Origin: Methanomicrobiales archaeon
GTDB taxonomy: Archaea > Halobacteriota > Methanomicrobia > Methanomicrobiales > JACTUA01
NCBI GenBank assembly: GCA_028678965.1
Contig: JAJRCM010000176.1
Coordinates: 1-5,500 of the forward strand
Length of the DNA: 5,500 nt
Direction: 5' to 3'
The translations under genes and the position numbers were made by a program. The notes beneath the pieces are model-generated. The model ran no database searches and had not been told where the DNA came from. It worked only from the letters and a program-made list of their open reading frames with translations. This document shows, in pieces, positions 1 to 5,500 of the stretch (the first letter of the stretch is position 1; the number at the start of each line of letters is the position of its first letter).

Positions 1-1893
1 GAAACCCTCAATCCACCACCCTGCGGGAACACTCATGTGGGGCACGCCGTTCAGGGAGGCCTTCATACCGCTCGTTCCGGACGCCTCCATCATGGGCTCG
101 GGGGTGTTGAGCCAGAGGTCCGCCCCATGAACCAGATATTGGGCATTCTGCTCGCCGTAATCCTCTACAAAGGCGATCCTTCCGCCGAAATCAGTTCTGT
201 GCGCGAATTGATATACACGCTGGAGCATCCTATTCCCCTCTTTATCGGCAGGATGTGCCTTTCCGGCAAAGATGATCTGAACCGGTCTCCAGCGATCTGT
301 CACGATCCTTTTGAGACGCTCCGGATCGAGGAAGATGAGATCTGCCCTCTTGTACGTGGCAAACCGCCGGGCGAACCCGATGGTGAGTATATTCGGATCG
401 AGCAGCACACCCCCGGCAACAATATTTGTCGGGTCCATCTCCCCCTCTGCCCATTTCCATCGTTTATACTCCCGAATTCGGTTTAATAACTGCCTTTTCA
501 GCGACTGGTGCGTCTGCCACAACTCCCAGTCAGGTATCTCGTCCAGGAGCTCCCAAACGGAGGGGTCGTCGTGGTTCTCCATCCATTTTGGGTAGAAGCG
601 TCCCAGCCAAGAGTTAAAGAGGAGTTCCATCTTGGGATCGAGCCAGGTCGGCAGGTGGACGCCGTTGGTAATGTACTCGATGGGGACCTTATCTTCCGGA
701 ATATCGGGCCAGAGCGTCTGCCACATCCGCCGAGCGATCACCCCATGTTGCCGGCTAACAGCATTCCGGTAATCTGACATCTTCAGACCGAGAGCGGTCA
801 TATTGAAGAGTCCGCTCGGATCCCGCGGGTGGTGCCCCAGTTCGAGGAAGGTGTTCCGATCGATGCCGAGGAGCTCATAGTAAAGGTTGAAGTACTTATC
901 CATGAGCGAGTGCGGAAAGAGATCGTGTCCTGCAGGGACAGAGGTATGGGTGGTGAAGATATTCGTGCGCCGGGTTGCCTGCATTGCCTGTTCGAAGGTC
1001 ATTCCACCCTCGACCCTCTTCCGTATTCGCTCGAGCAGCGCGAATGCAGGGTGGCCCTCATTAATATGAATGGCAGAGTGTTGGATCCCGAGTTTATCGA
1101 GTACAGCGCACCCTCCGATACCGAGGATGATCTCCTGATGTAACCGCCGTTCCACATCTCCAGTGTAGAGGCGTGATAAGTTACACCTGATTTCGGGCCT
1201 GTTCAGCTTGATATCGGTGTCGAGGAGGAAGAGAGGTATACGCCCAACATCTACTTTCCAGACGGCGACATGCATCGATGGTTCGAAGAACGGTACTCGT
1301 ACCACCAGCTGTTCGTGTGCGTTTACCATAACCCGGGTGACCGGAGATGCGTCCCGATCAAGTACTTCCTTGATATCCTCCTGCCAGCCATCGGCCTTGA
1401 TGTGCTGGTGAAGGTATCCCTCGCAGTACATGAACCCGATCGCCACCATGGGTATACCGAGATCACTGCTCTCTTTGAGGTGGTCTCCCGAGAGGAATCC
1501 GAGTCCTCCCGCATAGAACGGCAGGGAGTGGTGAAGACCATACTCTGCAGAAAAATATGCGATGGGGAGTACACCGCAGTTGCTGACCTGCTCCGAGAAC
1601 CACCGGTTTTTCGCGCTCGTCTCCTGCCGGAACCGCGATATCACGAGGTCGTAATGGCGCACGTACTGGGGGCTCCTTGCGGCCCTCTCCAGCATCTCCA
1701 CAGGGAGATCCCTGAGCATCCTGACCGGGTTGTGGATGCTCTCGATCCAGGCGTGTGGGCTGAGTTGTTTGAAGAGCATCTGTGCTTCTGGTGTCCAGCT
1801 CCACCAGAGGTTGTATGCGAGATCGATGAGGCCGGATATCCGTTCCGGGACGTGGGGAAATTTCTCCGTGAGTTTGTCATAGTGGTCGGCCAT
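1..1893 (-). CDS. glgP: Alpha-glucan (glycogen/maltodextrin) phosphorylase, C-terminus cut by window edge
   Basis: Cytoplasmic PLP-dependent GT35 enzyme that releases glucose-1-phosphate from the non-reducing ends of alpha-1,4-glucan using phosphate. Reading the minus strand from the ATG at 1893 gives 631 uninterrupted codons to the window edge. The N-terminus resembles the DUF3417 segment of the short prokaryotic phosphorylase subfamily (LIDLAYNLWWSWTPEA, about residues 22-37). The glycine-rich YAGGLGFLSGDH follows at about 127-138. FARRFATYKRA (507-517) matches the VKRIHEYKRQ phosphate-site motif of muscle phosphorylase, with R510 and K515 equivalent to R569 and K574. EASGTSGMK (603-611) carries the expected PLP lysine, K611. 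The last visible residues, WWIEGF, are also typical, so only the C-terminal end is missing. The start is supported by AGGAAG 10 bases upstream and by alignment of the N-terminal segment. It is divergent from the GH57/GT4 operon and probably degrades the polymer that operon handles. Substrate chain length cannot be read from the sequence. Confidence 0.95.
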   Translation of the reverse strand, partial: MADHYDKLTEKFPHVPERISGLIDLAYNLWWSWTPEAQMLFKQLSPHAWIESIHNPVRMLRDLPVEMLERAARSPQYVRHYDLVISRFRQETSAKNRWFSEQVSNCGVLPIAYFSAEYGLHHSLPFYAGGLGFLSGDHLKESSDLGIPMVAIGFMYCEGYLHQHIKADGWQEDIKEVLDRDASPVTRVMVNAHEQLVVRVPFFEPSMHVAVWKVDVGRIPLFLLDTDIKLNRPEIRCNLSRLYTGDVERRLHQEIILGIGGCAVLDKLGIQHSAIHINEGHPAFALLERIRKRVEGGMTFEQAMQATRRTNIFTTHTSVPAGHDLFPHSLMDKYFNLYYELLGIDRNTFLELGHHPRDPSGLFNMTALGLKMSDYRNAVSRQHGVIARRMWQTLWPDIPEDKVPIEYITNGVHLPTWLDPKMELLFNSWLGRFYPKWMENHDDPSVWELLDEIPDWELWQTHQSLKRQLLNRIREYKRWKWAEGEMDPTNIVAGGVLLDPNILTIGFARRFATYKRADLIFLDPERLKRIVTDRWRPVQIIFAGKAHPADKEGNRMLQRVYQFAHRTDFGGRIAFVEDYGEQNAQYLVHGADLWLNTPEPMMEASGTSGMKASLNGVPHMSVPAGWWIEGF

Positions 1894-1903
1894 ATGCGAT
1901 TAT

Positions 1904-1909
1904 CTTCCT
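1904..1909 (-). promoter_or_regulatory. Ribosome binding site of the phosphorylase gene
   Basis: On the minus strand AGGAAG lies 10 bases before the ATG at 1893. It is a moderate Shine-Dalgarno match and supports this start over the later start-like codons in other frames. Confidence 0.55.
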
Positions 1910-1978
1910 GATTTAAATGTGGGCAACGTCATGGTTAATACTATTGAGAGTCCACAGGGCAGGAAAAGCAGGGATCGC

Positions 1979-1988
1979 ATAAAAAAAT
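1979..1988 (-). promoter_or_regulatory. Candidate TATA box for the phosphorylase gene
   Basis: The minus strand reads ATTTTTTTAT here. With the usual archaeal spacing of about 25 bases from the TATA centre to the transcription start, transcription would begin near 1955-1960 and leave a leader of roughly 60 bases carrying the AGGAAG site. The match to TTTATATA is loose and no clear BRE is visible, so this is only a candidate. Confidence 0.3.
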
Positions 1989-2077
1989 CATCGCCTGACT
2001 TTTCATCCAGCGTGCGTTGCAGATCAGGTCTGATTAAAAAATTCACCCGGTTTATCATCTCAAACATTCTTGACCAG

Positions 2078-2087
2078 TTTTTATTTA
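2078..2087 (+). promoter_or_regulatory. Candidate TATA box for the GH57-GT4 operon
   Basis: TTTTTATTTA is the best TATA-like run upstream of the operon on the plus strand. Initiation about 25 bases downstream (near 2105-2110) would give a leader of about 80 bases containing the possible leader ORF at 2121-2165 and the strong ribosome binding site at 2173-2178. GTTTATCATC at 2050-2059 is a weaker alternative. Confidence 0.35.
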
Positions 2088-2117
2088 CTCTATGAGACCA
2101 ATCTTCCAGTGGTGAAT

Positions 2118-2137
2118 ACCATGAATGGCTGCATGGT
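2118..2137 (+). repeat. Short hairpin in the operon leader
   Basis: ACCATG (2118-2123) and CATGGT (2132-2137) form a perfect 6-bp stem with an 8-base loop. The stem contains the ATG of the possible leader ORF at 2121. It lies inside the predicted leader RNA of the GH57 gene. A 6-bp stem can occur by chance. Confidence 0.35.
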
Positions 2138-2165
2138 GAACAAAAACACTCTACGTGGCAGGTGA
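2121..2165 (+). CDS. Possible 14-codon leader ORF upstream of the GH57 gene
   Basis: An ATG at 2121, five bases after GGTGA (2111-2115), opens a frame that reads MNGCMVNKNTLRGR and ends at TGA 2163-2165. The stop overlaps a GTG at 2162 that is in frame with the GH57 gene, giving a GTGA junction. If translated, it would deliver ribosomes next to the start region of the amylase gene. The peptide resembles nothing I recognise, and a frame this short can arise by chance, so coding is unproven. Confidence 0.2.
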   Translation: MNGCMVNKNTLRGR

Positions 2166-2172
2166 ATTACAA

Positions 2173-2178
2173 GGGAGG
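2173..2178 (+). promoter_or_regulatory. Strong ribosome binding site that decides the GH57 start
   Basis: GGGAGG followed by ATT lies 10 bases before the ATG at 2189. The match to the archaeal 16S rRNA tail is strong. It selects ATG 2189 over the in-frame GTG at 2162, whose added nine residues (MNYKGGLIG) are encoded across this site. Confidence 0.75.
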
Positions 2179-2188
2179 ATTGATAGGT

Positions 2189-3643
2189 ATGCCAGCACTA
2201 TCGATTGGGTTCGAGGTACACCAGCCATACCGGCTGAACAGGCACTTTGAACCGAATCCAAAAGTAAAGAAAAAAGATGTAACAAACCTGTATTTTGACG
2301 AGATCAACCGCGAGCTCCTGCTCCGAATCGCGGAAAAATGCTACATTCCGGCAACAACGATGATCCTGGAAATGATGGACGCGGGGTTCTCCTGTGCATT
2401 CTCAATTTCCGGCACCGTTATCGAACAGCTCGAAAAATGGAGCCCGGATGCCCTTGCCCTGTTTGAGGGGGTTGCATCCCACCGGAATGCAGAGATCCTC
2501 GCCCAGACCTACTACCATAGCATTGCCAGCTGCTTCCACGACAAAACCGAGTTTATTGAGCAGGTGCGGATGCATGCCGATCTGATGCGCGACCTATTCC
2601 ATGCAGACCCGACGGTCTTTGAAAATACGGAGTTTACATTCAATAACGAGATCGCGACCCATATCAAAGATATGGGGTTTGCCGGGATTTTTACCGAAGG
2701 AGTGGACCGCATCCTGGACTGGAGGAGCCCGAATTACCTGTATACCTGCAGAGATATGCCTATCCTGCTCCGGAACACCCGGTTGTCAGATGACATTGCA
2801 TTCCGGTTCACCAACCGTTCGTGGGACAGGTATCCCCTGACTGCCGATACGTATGCAAAATGGGTGGCACAATCTCCCGGGGATGTCGTGAATGTCTTTT
2901 TAGACTACGAATCCTTTGGGGAGCATTTGTGGCCGGAGACCGGTATCTTCGAATTCCTGCGGTATCTTCCTGAAGAACTTGCACGTCAGAATGTTCCTAC
3001 CGTCCTGCCATCGAAGGTGCTTGCGGAATATTCACCGGTGGGAACGATCGATGTCACGAAGACAATCTCTTGGGCTGATATCGAAAAGGATACCTCCGCC
3101 TGGATGGGAAACGACCGGCAGCGGGCGGCGTTCAAGGCCCTTGAGACAGCAGGCGCCTACGCAAAGGACAAGCAGATCTGGAGATACCTCCAGACGAGCG
3201 ATCATTTCTACTACATGGCATCCAAGTTTGGCTCCTGTGGCGAAGTGCATTCGTATTTCTGTTACGTCGAGAGCGAAGATGCGTTCAAGACATACATGAG
3301 AATTCTTGCAGATTATGAGGAGCGCAACATCCGCGGTATGAAGAACCGTAAGGCAGCAAAGACATTGCGGACGCTGTCCCCAGAAAACGCCTTCCATTTC
3401 GCTTCTCCTGCCGGTTATATCGGCTACACAGCGTATAACCTGGACCAGTTCTGCGAGCTTTTGCATCTCGTGCCCGAGGACTCAATCCGGCACCATCTGG
3501 AGCGGGGGGATTTTACGTGCTGGATTACGGATGCTCTCGGAGACACGAACCTTGCTGAACGCATCAAGGACTGCACAGAGCGAGAGGATCTAACAAACCT
3601 TGTGTGTGAATCGAAGGAACACCTGTGGAGTCACTTAAGATAG
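2189..3643 (+). CDS. Glycoside hydrolase family 57 alpha-amylase-type enzyme
   Basis: Predicted cytoplasmic 484-residue enzyme acting on alpha-1,4-glucans, of the archaeal GH57 group that includes M. jannaschii MJ1611. No signal peptide or membrane segment is visible. It opens with IGFEVHQPYRLNRHF; the HQP at residues 11-13 is GH57 conserved region 1. FENTEFTFNNE (144-154) holds the likely nucleophile glutamate, E148. IFTEGVDRILDWRSPNY follows from about 168. LDYESFGEHLW (238-248) fits conserved region 4, with D239 the probable acid/base residue. The catalytic assignments come from the family pattern, not from an alignment. The length suits a complete enzyme of this group. An in-frame GTG at 2162 would add nine residues, but the ATG at 2189 has the better ribosome binding site and starts where family homology appears to begin. 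Its end overlaps the next gene by 19 bases, indicating one transcript. Hydrolase and glucanotransferase activities cannot be told apart by eye. Confidence 0.92.
   Translation: MPALSIGFEVHQPYRLNRHFEPNPKVKKKDVTNLYFDEINRELLLRIAEKCYIPATTMILEMMDAGFSCAFSISGTVIEQLEKWSPDALALFEGVASHRNAEILAQTYYHSIASCFHDKTEFIEQVRMHADLMRDLFHADPTVFENTEFTFNNEIATHIKDMGFAGIFTEGVDRILDWRSPNYLYTCRDMPILLRNTRLSDDIAFRFTNRSWDRYPLTADTYAKWVAQSPGDVVNVFLDYESFGEHLWPETGIFEFLRYLPEELARQNVPTVLPSKVLAEYSPVGTIDVTKTISWADIEKDTSAWMGNDRQRAAFKALETAGAYAKDKQIWRYLQTSDHFYYMASKFGSCGEVHSYFCYVESEDAFKTYMRILADYEERNIRGMKNRKAAKTLRTLSPENAFHFASPAGYIGYTAYNLDQFCELLHLVPEDSIRHHLERGDFTCWITDALGDTNLAERIKDCTEREDLTNLVCESKEHLWSHLR
3614..3618 (+). promoter_or_regulatory. 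Ribosome binding site of the glycosyltransferase, inside the GH57 gene
   Basis: AAGGA sits six bases before the GTG at 3625, within the last codons of the GH57 frame. It supports the GTG start and hence the 19-base gene overlap. Confidence 0.55.
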
Positions 3644-4764
3644 CCATTTTCTGCTGGGAGTCCCTCTATGCCGAGCGCGTGGGTGGACTTGCCCGTGCTG
3701 CGACCCGTCTCGCTGAAACCCTGGCACAGCACCACGAGGTGCACTACTTCACCCGCGGCTGGATTCAGGACCAGATGATCAAAGGAGTTCACTACCATTA
3801 CTGCCAGCCCCAGGGCAAGAACATCGTGGAGTATTGTGATAGTATGAGCAGGGGGATGGTTGAAAATTTTCATAGATTCGACAAAAATCGGAAATTTGAT
3901 TACCTCCATTTTAATGACTGGCATGCAGTGCAGGCCCTCCATATCCTGCAGGATCGGAACACCATTCTTACCTATCATTCAACAGAATACGGGAGGTATG
4001 GCAACCAGTTCGGCGACTGGTGGGAGTTTAAGGAGATTTCCGGCAAGGAGTGGTACGGGGGACTGATTGCAAAGCGGGTGACAGCCGTTTCTGTTACGCT
4101 CAAGAACGAGGTCATGCAACTCTATAATGTACCCGACTGGAAATGCGACGTGGTTCCCAATGGCGTGGTGCCGCGCGAGTTCCGTGCGGAGATCGACGCA
4201 GGCGAAGTGAAGCAGGCATACGGGATCCACTCGTTTGCCCCGCTCATCCTCTTCATTGGCAGGATTGTCTACCAGAAAGGTCCGGACCTGCTTATCGAGG
4301 CAATGAGAAACGTGTGCCAGCGCCACTGGGATACCAGGGTAATCGTTGCAGGAGACGGGGACATGCGCCAGTATTTGGCGGAGCGGGCAAAGGATCTCCC
4401 CGTAAATTTTGTCGGCTATATTCCAGACTCGGAATACGTTCGTCTCCTGAACGCCTGCGATCTCGTGGTAATTCCCAGCAGAAACGAGCCGTTCGGTCTC
4501 GTACTTCTGGAGGCGTGGAGCGCTGAGAAAGGTGTTGTTGCGTCCAATGTTGGAGGGCTTTCTGAAAACATCGATGCCTTCGTGGATGGAGTGAAGGTGG
4601 AACCTGAACCAGACTCGCTGGCATGGGGGATCAACTGCTTGATGGACGAGCCATGGAATACGATAGCTATGGGAAAGCGGGGCAGGAGAAAAGTTGATCG
4701 CATGTTCCGGTGGAACCCGATTGGGGAGAAAATAATAGAAACATATTCCCGTGTGGTCGCATGA
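3625..4764 (+). CDS. GT-B glycosyltransferase, probable glycogen (alpha-glucan) synthase of the GT4/GT5 type
   Basis: Predicted cytoplasmic 379-residue retaining glycosyltransferase, probably adding glucose from ADP- or UDP-glucose to an alpha-1,4-glucan. The N-terminal Rossmann half starts LKIAIFCWES and has the glycine loop RVGGLARAA (G20-G21). HFNDWHA (95-101) resembles the HDWH motif of glycogen synthases, and TYHSTEYGRYGN (116-127) follows. The C-terminal half shows FIGRIVYQKGPDLL (from 210), GDGDMR (243-248), and the donor-binding E-x7-E in NEPFGLVLLE (E288 and E296), then GGLSENI. The length suits a complete enzyme. The GTG start keeps the first beta strand; the next in-frame methionine, near residue 51, would remove it. 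The gene overlaps the GH57 gene by 19 bases in another frame, so translational coupling is likely. A similar pair, an uncharacterised GT beside a GH57 amylase, occurs in M. jannaschii (MJ1607 and MJ1611). Sugar donor and product are inferred; another hexosyltransferase role is possible. Confidence 0.9.
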   Translation: MESLKIAIFCWESLYAERVGGLARAATRLAETLAQHHEVHYFTRGWIQDQMIKGVHYHYCQPQGKNIVEYCDSMSRGMVENFHRFDKNRKFDYLHFNDWHAVQALHILQDRNTILTYHSTEYGRYGNQFGDWWEFKEISGKEWYGGLIAKRVTAVSVTLKNEVMQLYNVPDWKCDVVPNGVVPREFRAEIDAGEVKQAYGIHSFAPLILFIGRIVYQKGPDLLIEAMRNVCQRHWDTRVIVAGDGDMRQYLAERAKDLPVNFVGYIPDSEYVRLLNACDLVVIPSRNEPFGLVLLEAWSAEKGVVASNVGGLSENIDAFVDGVKVEPEPDSLAWGINCLMDEPWNTIAMGKRGRRKVDRMFRWNPIGEKIIETYSRVVA

Positions 4765-4859
4765 GAATCGCCTCTTTTGTTGAAGAATTCACCATTTCCA
4801 ACGCATATTGTGATTATTTTTCACGTTGTCTGCTGTATTGTCCCCCGTTTCTTCATTAA
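4761..4859 (+). pseudogene. Possible truncated third gene of the operon (32 codons)
   Basis: An ATG at 4761 overlaps the glycosyltransferase stop as ATGA, the usual form of tight operon coupling. The frame begins MRIASFVEEFTISNAY, which resembles the first beta strand of a Rossmann-type protein, and ends at TAA 4857-4859 after a less protein-like, Cys- and Phe-rich tail. Composition becomes AT-rich within it. It may be the 5' stump of a former third gene whose remainder was lost or replaced. It could also be a chance frame or a genuine small protein. I recognise no family. Confidence 0.3.
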
Positions 4860-4872
4860 ATAACATATTTTT
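4812..4872 (+). terminator. T-rich stretch, candidate terminator for the GH57-GT4 operon
   Basis: GATTATTTTT (4812-4821) and TATTTTT (4866-4872) are the first T-runs after the glycosyltransferase stop. Archaeal termination commonly uses such T-runs without a hairpin. The position suits the operon end, but this is not a unique signal in an AT-rich region. Confidence 0.3.
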
Positions 4873-4962
4873 ACGAGGATAAGTCAAAATGCCTAGTCCT
4901 CATGTGATTATGTGTTTGAACGGGAGAAAATGGGTTACGATTAACACCATCTAACATCATTG

Positions 4963-4983
4963 ATACGTATAAAATATACGTAT
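4963..4983. promoter_or_regulatory. Paired palindrome flanking a TATA-like core (candidate operator/promoter)
   Basis: ATACGTATA (4963-4971) and TATACGTAT (4975-4983) form a perfect 9-bp inverted repeat with a 3-base centre. Each arm contains the self-complementary octamer ATACGTAT, so the site is also two direct copies 13 bases apart. The centre reads TATAAAATA, which resembles an archaeal TATA box. A dimeric repressor site overlapping a promoter would look like this. No clear target gene lies at the expected distance on either side. Confidence 0.45.
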
Positions 4984-5065
4984 TTCTGAAATTAGGGGTG
5001 AAGGCTATATTCGACGATACCAGCCAGCATAACTACAGAAACTGGTAATAATCGCCGAAAATCGA

Positions 5066-5083
5066 TAAAAATTGTAATTTTTA
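5066..5083. repeat. Perfect AT-rich hairpin, possible terminator of the minus-strand gene
   Basis: TAAAAATT (5066-5073) and AATTTTTA (5076-5083) are perfectly complementary around GT. On the minus strand the element includes TTTTT runs and lies about 90 bases past the stop of the gene ending at 5175, so it could take part in termination from that side. The all-A/T stem is weak. Confidence 0.35.
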
Positions 5084-5105
5084 CCAATCTTTGAAATAGG
5101 TAAAA
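5079..5105. repeat. Second inverted repeat overlapping the AT-rich hairpin
   Basis: TTTTACC (5079-5085) and GGTAAAA (5099-5105) make a 7-bp perfect stem with a 13-base loop. Its left arm overlaps the right arm of the hairpin at 5066-5083, so the two structures exclude each other. Function is unknown. Confidence 0.3.
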
Positions 5106-5174
5106 TCCCATATGGCTTCATTTTTCGATGATTTTTGATGGGAATAAATTGAAAAATACAAACTTGAGCATTAT

Positions 5175-5500
5175 TTACATTAGCATTTTAGAGTAAGGGG
5201 TATCAATCGCGGAAATTAGGTAATAAATGCCAGTTCTCTCTGGCATAGTATCGACTGGTTTGCAGGAAGTATCATAGATTTCAGGAGAATTAATGTAACG
5301 TTTATCCTCTCCTCTCATGATCTCAGTCTCGTGGATTGCCGTATTTTGAAGCGCTTCAATTTTTTTTATCTGGCTGCCGGGTTCTGTGACAAAGAGGGAG
5401 TATTCACGTGTGTTTCCTTCATTGATTAGAAAATTACGAACCGGGGGTGGAATCATTGAAGAAAAAGCGGGATATTGGGGGAACATATCGTCTGATAGAA
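5175..5500 (-). CDS. Unrecognised protein, C-terminal part only (start beyond the right edge)
   Basis: The minus-strand frame is open from the right edge to TAA at 5175-5177, giving 107 visible residues. An ATG at 5486 exists, but no Shine-Dalgarno sequence precedes it and the frame stays open upstream, so the real start probably lies outside the window. The segment is hydrophilic, with alternating short hydrophobic stretches such as REYSLFVTEPG and RTGIYYLISAID. That pattern would suit a beta-sandwich domain of a surface or extracytoplasmic protein, but no motif confirms it. There is one cysteine and no membrane span in the visible part. It converges with the GH57-GT4 operon and lies in lower-GC DNA, so it may have a separate history. 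I do not recognise a family. Confidence 0.55.
   Translation of the reverse strand, partial: LSDDMFPQYPAFSSMIPPPVRNFLINEGNTREYSLFVTEPGSQIKKIEALQNTAIHETEIMRGEDKRYINSPEIYDTSCKPVDTMPERTGIYYLISAIDTPYSKMLM
5227..5246. repeat. Hairpin inside the 3' part of the minus-strand gene
   Basis: ATGCCAG (5227-5233) and CTGGCAT (5240-5246) pair perfectly over 7 bp with a 6-base loop. It lies about 50 bases before the stop codon of the unrecognised gene on the minus strand, within the codons for DTMPER. No T-run directly follows it in that direction. Confidence 0.35.

Larger units (their letters stand above)
4860..5174. other. AT-rich intergenic region without a convincing gene
   Basis: About 315 bases with no credible reading frame on either strand; the best is a 29-codon minus-strand frame at 4871-4960 with no family resemblance. 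Composition drops sharply from the preceding genes: 17 of 60 bases are G or C at 5041-5100, against 38 of 60 at 4141-4200. It holds the palindromic element at 4963-4983 and the inverted repeats at 5066-5083 and 5079-5105. No tRNA, insertion-sequence end or CRISPR repeat was seen. Confidence 0.6.

Noticed and set aside
829..1911. Long plus-strand frames, including one of 213 codons at 1270-1911
   Set aside because: They lie antisense to the phosphorylase gene, whose minus-strand frame is unbroken with diagnostic motifs. Their translations are Pro/Arg/His-rich and without family resemblance.
1912..1919. TTTAAA-like TATA box just upstream of the phosphorylase start
   Set aside because: It would place transcription initiation at or past the ATG, leaving the AGGAAG site unused. 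A leaderless start is possible but less likely.
2162..2188. GTG at 2162 as the start of the GH57 gene
   Set aside because: It would encode MNYKGGLIG across the GGGAGG site; ATG 2189 has ideal spacing from that site and starts at the conserved N-terminus.
3032..4703. Minus-strand frames of 66-144 codons opposite the GH57 and GT4 genes
   Set aside because: They are shadows of strongly supported plus-strand genes and show no ribosome binding site or recognisable motif.
4871..4960. 29-codon minus-strand frame starting MMLDGVNRNPF
   Set aside because: No Shine-Dalgarno sequence or family resemblance; its position next to the TATA-like palindrome is suggestive, but the frame is short enough to be chance.
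5106..5143. TCCCAT/ATGGGA inverted repeat
   Set aside because: Only 6 bp with a 26-base loop in AT-rich DNA; not distinguishable from chance.
4860..5174. C/D box RNA, tRNA, CRISPR or insertion-sequence ends in the AT-rich region
   Set aside because: TGATGA-like words occur without properly spaced CTGA boxes; there are no cloverleaf-like stems, no regularly spaced repeats and no terminal inverted repeats with flanking duplications.

Overview
The window looks like a methanogenic euryarchaeon, plausibly from the Methanomicrobiales. This is inferred from the archaeal-type GH57 amylase, its pairing with a GT4/GT5-like glycogen synthase, strong GGAGG ribosome binding sites, and T/A-rich TATA-like boxes instead of bacterial -35/-10 elements. 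No rRNA, tRNA, CRISPR or insertion sequence was found, so the assignment rests on protein style alone.

Layout. Positions 1-1893 (minus strand) hold the first 631 codons of an alpha-glucan phosphorylase, which runs off the left edge shortly after its PLP-lysine motif. A divergent intergenic region of about 295 bases (1894-2188) carries candidate promoters for both directions and a tiny possible leader ORF. Positions 2189-4764 (plus strand) hold a tight two-gene operon: a GH57 alpha-amylase-type enzyme (2189-3643) and a glycogen-synthase-like GT-B glycosyltransferase (3625-4764), overlapping by 19 bases. A possible third reading frame starts in an ATGA overlap at 4761 but stops after 32 codons. 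Base composition then falls sharply: positions 4860-5174 are AT-rich, without a convincing gene, and contain several inverted repeats. The right edge (5175-5500, minus strand) holds the C-terminal part of an unrecognised protein.

How the genes work together. The three recognised enzymes form a storage-polysaccharide module. The glycosyltransferase would build an alpha-1,4-glucan from a nucleotide sugar, the GH57 enzyme would trim, rearrange or hydrolyse it, and the phosphorylase would mobilise it as glucose-1-phosphate. A related gene neighbourhood is known in Methanocaldococcus jannaschii (MJ1606-MJ1611 region). The core of the window is therefore ordinary metabolism. The less explained parts are the leader of the GH57 operon, the abrupt end of the operon at a compositional boundary, and the palindromic AT-rich region. 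I found no convincing evidence for a previously undescribed system.
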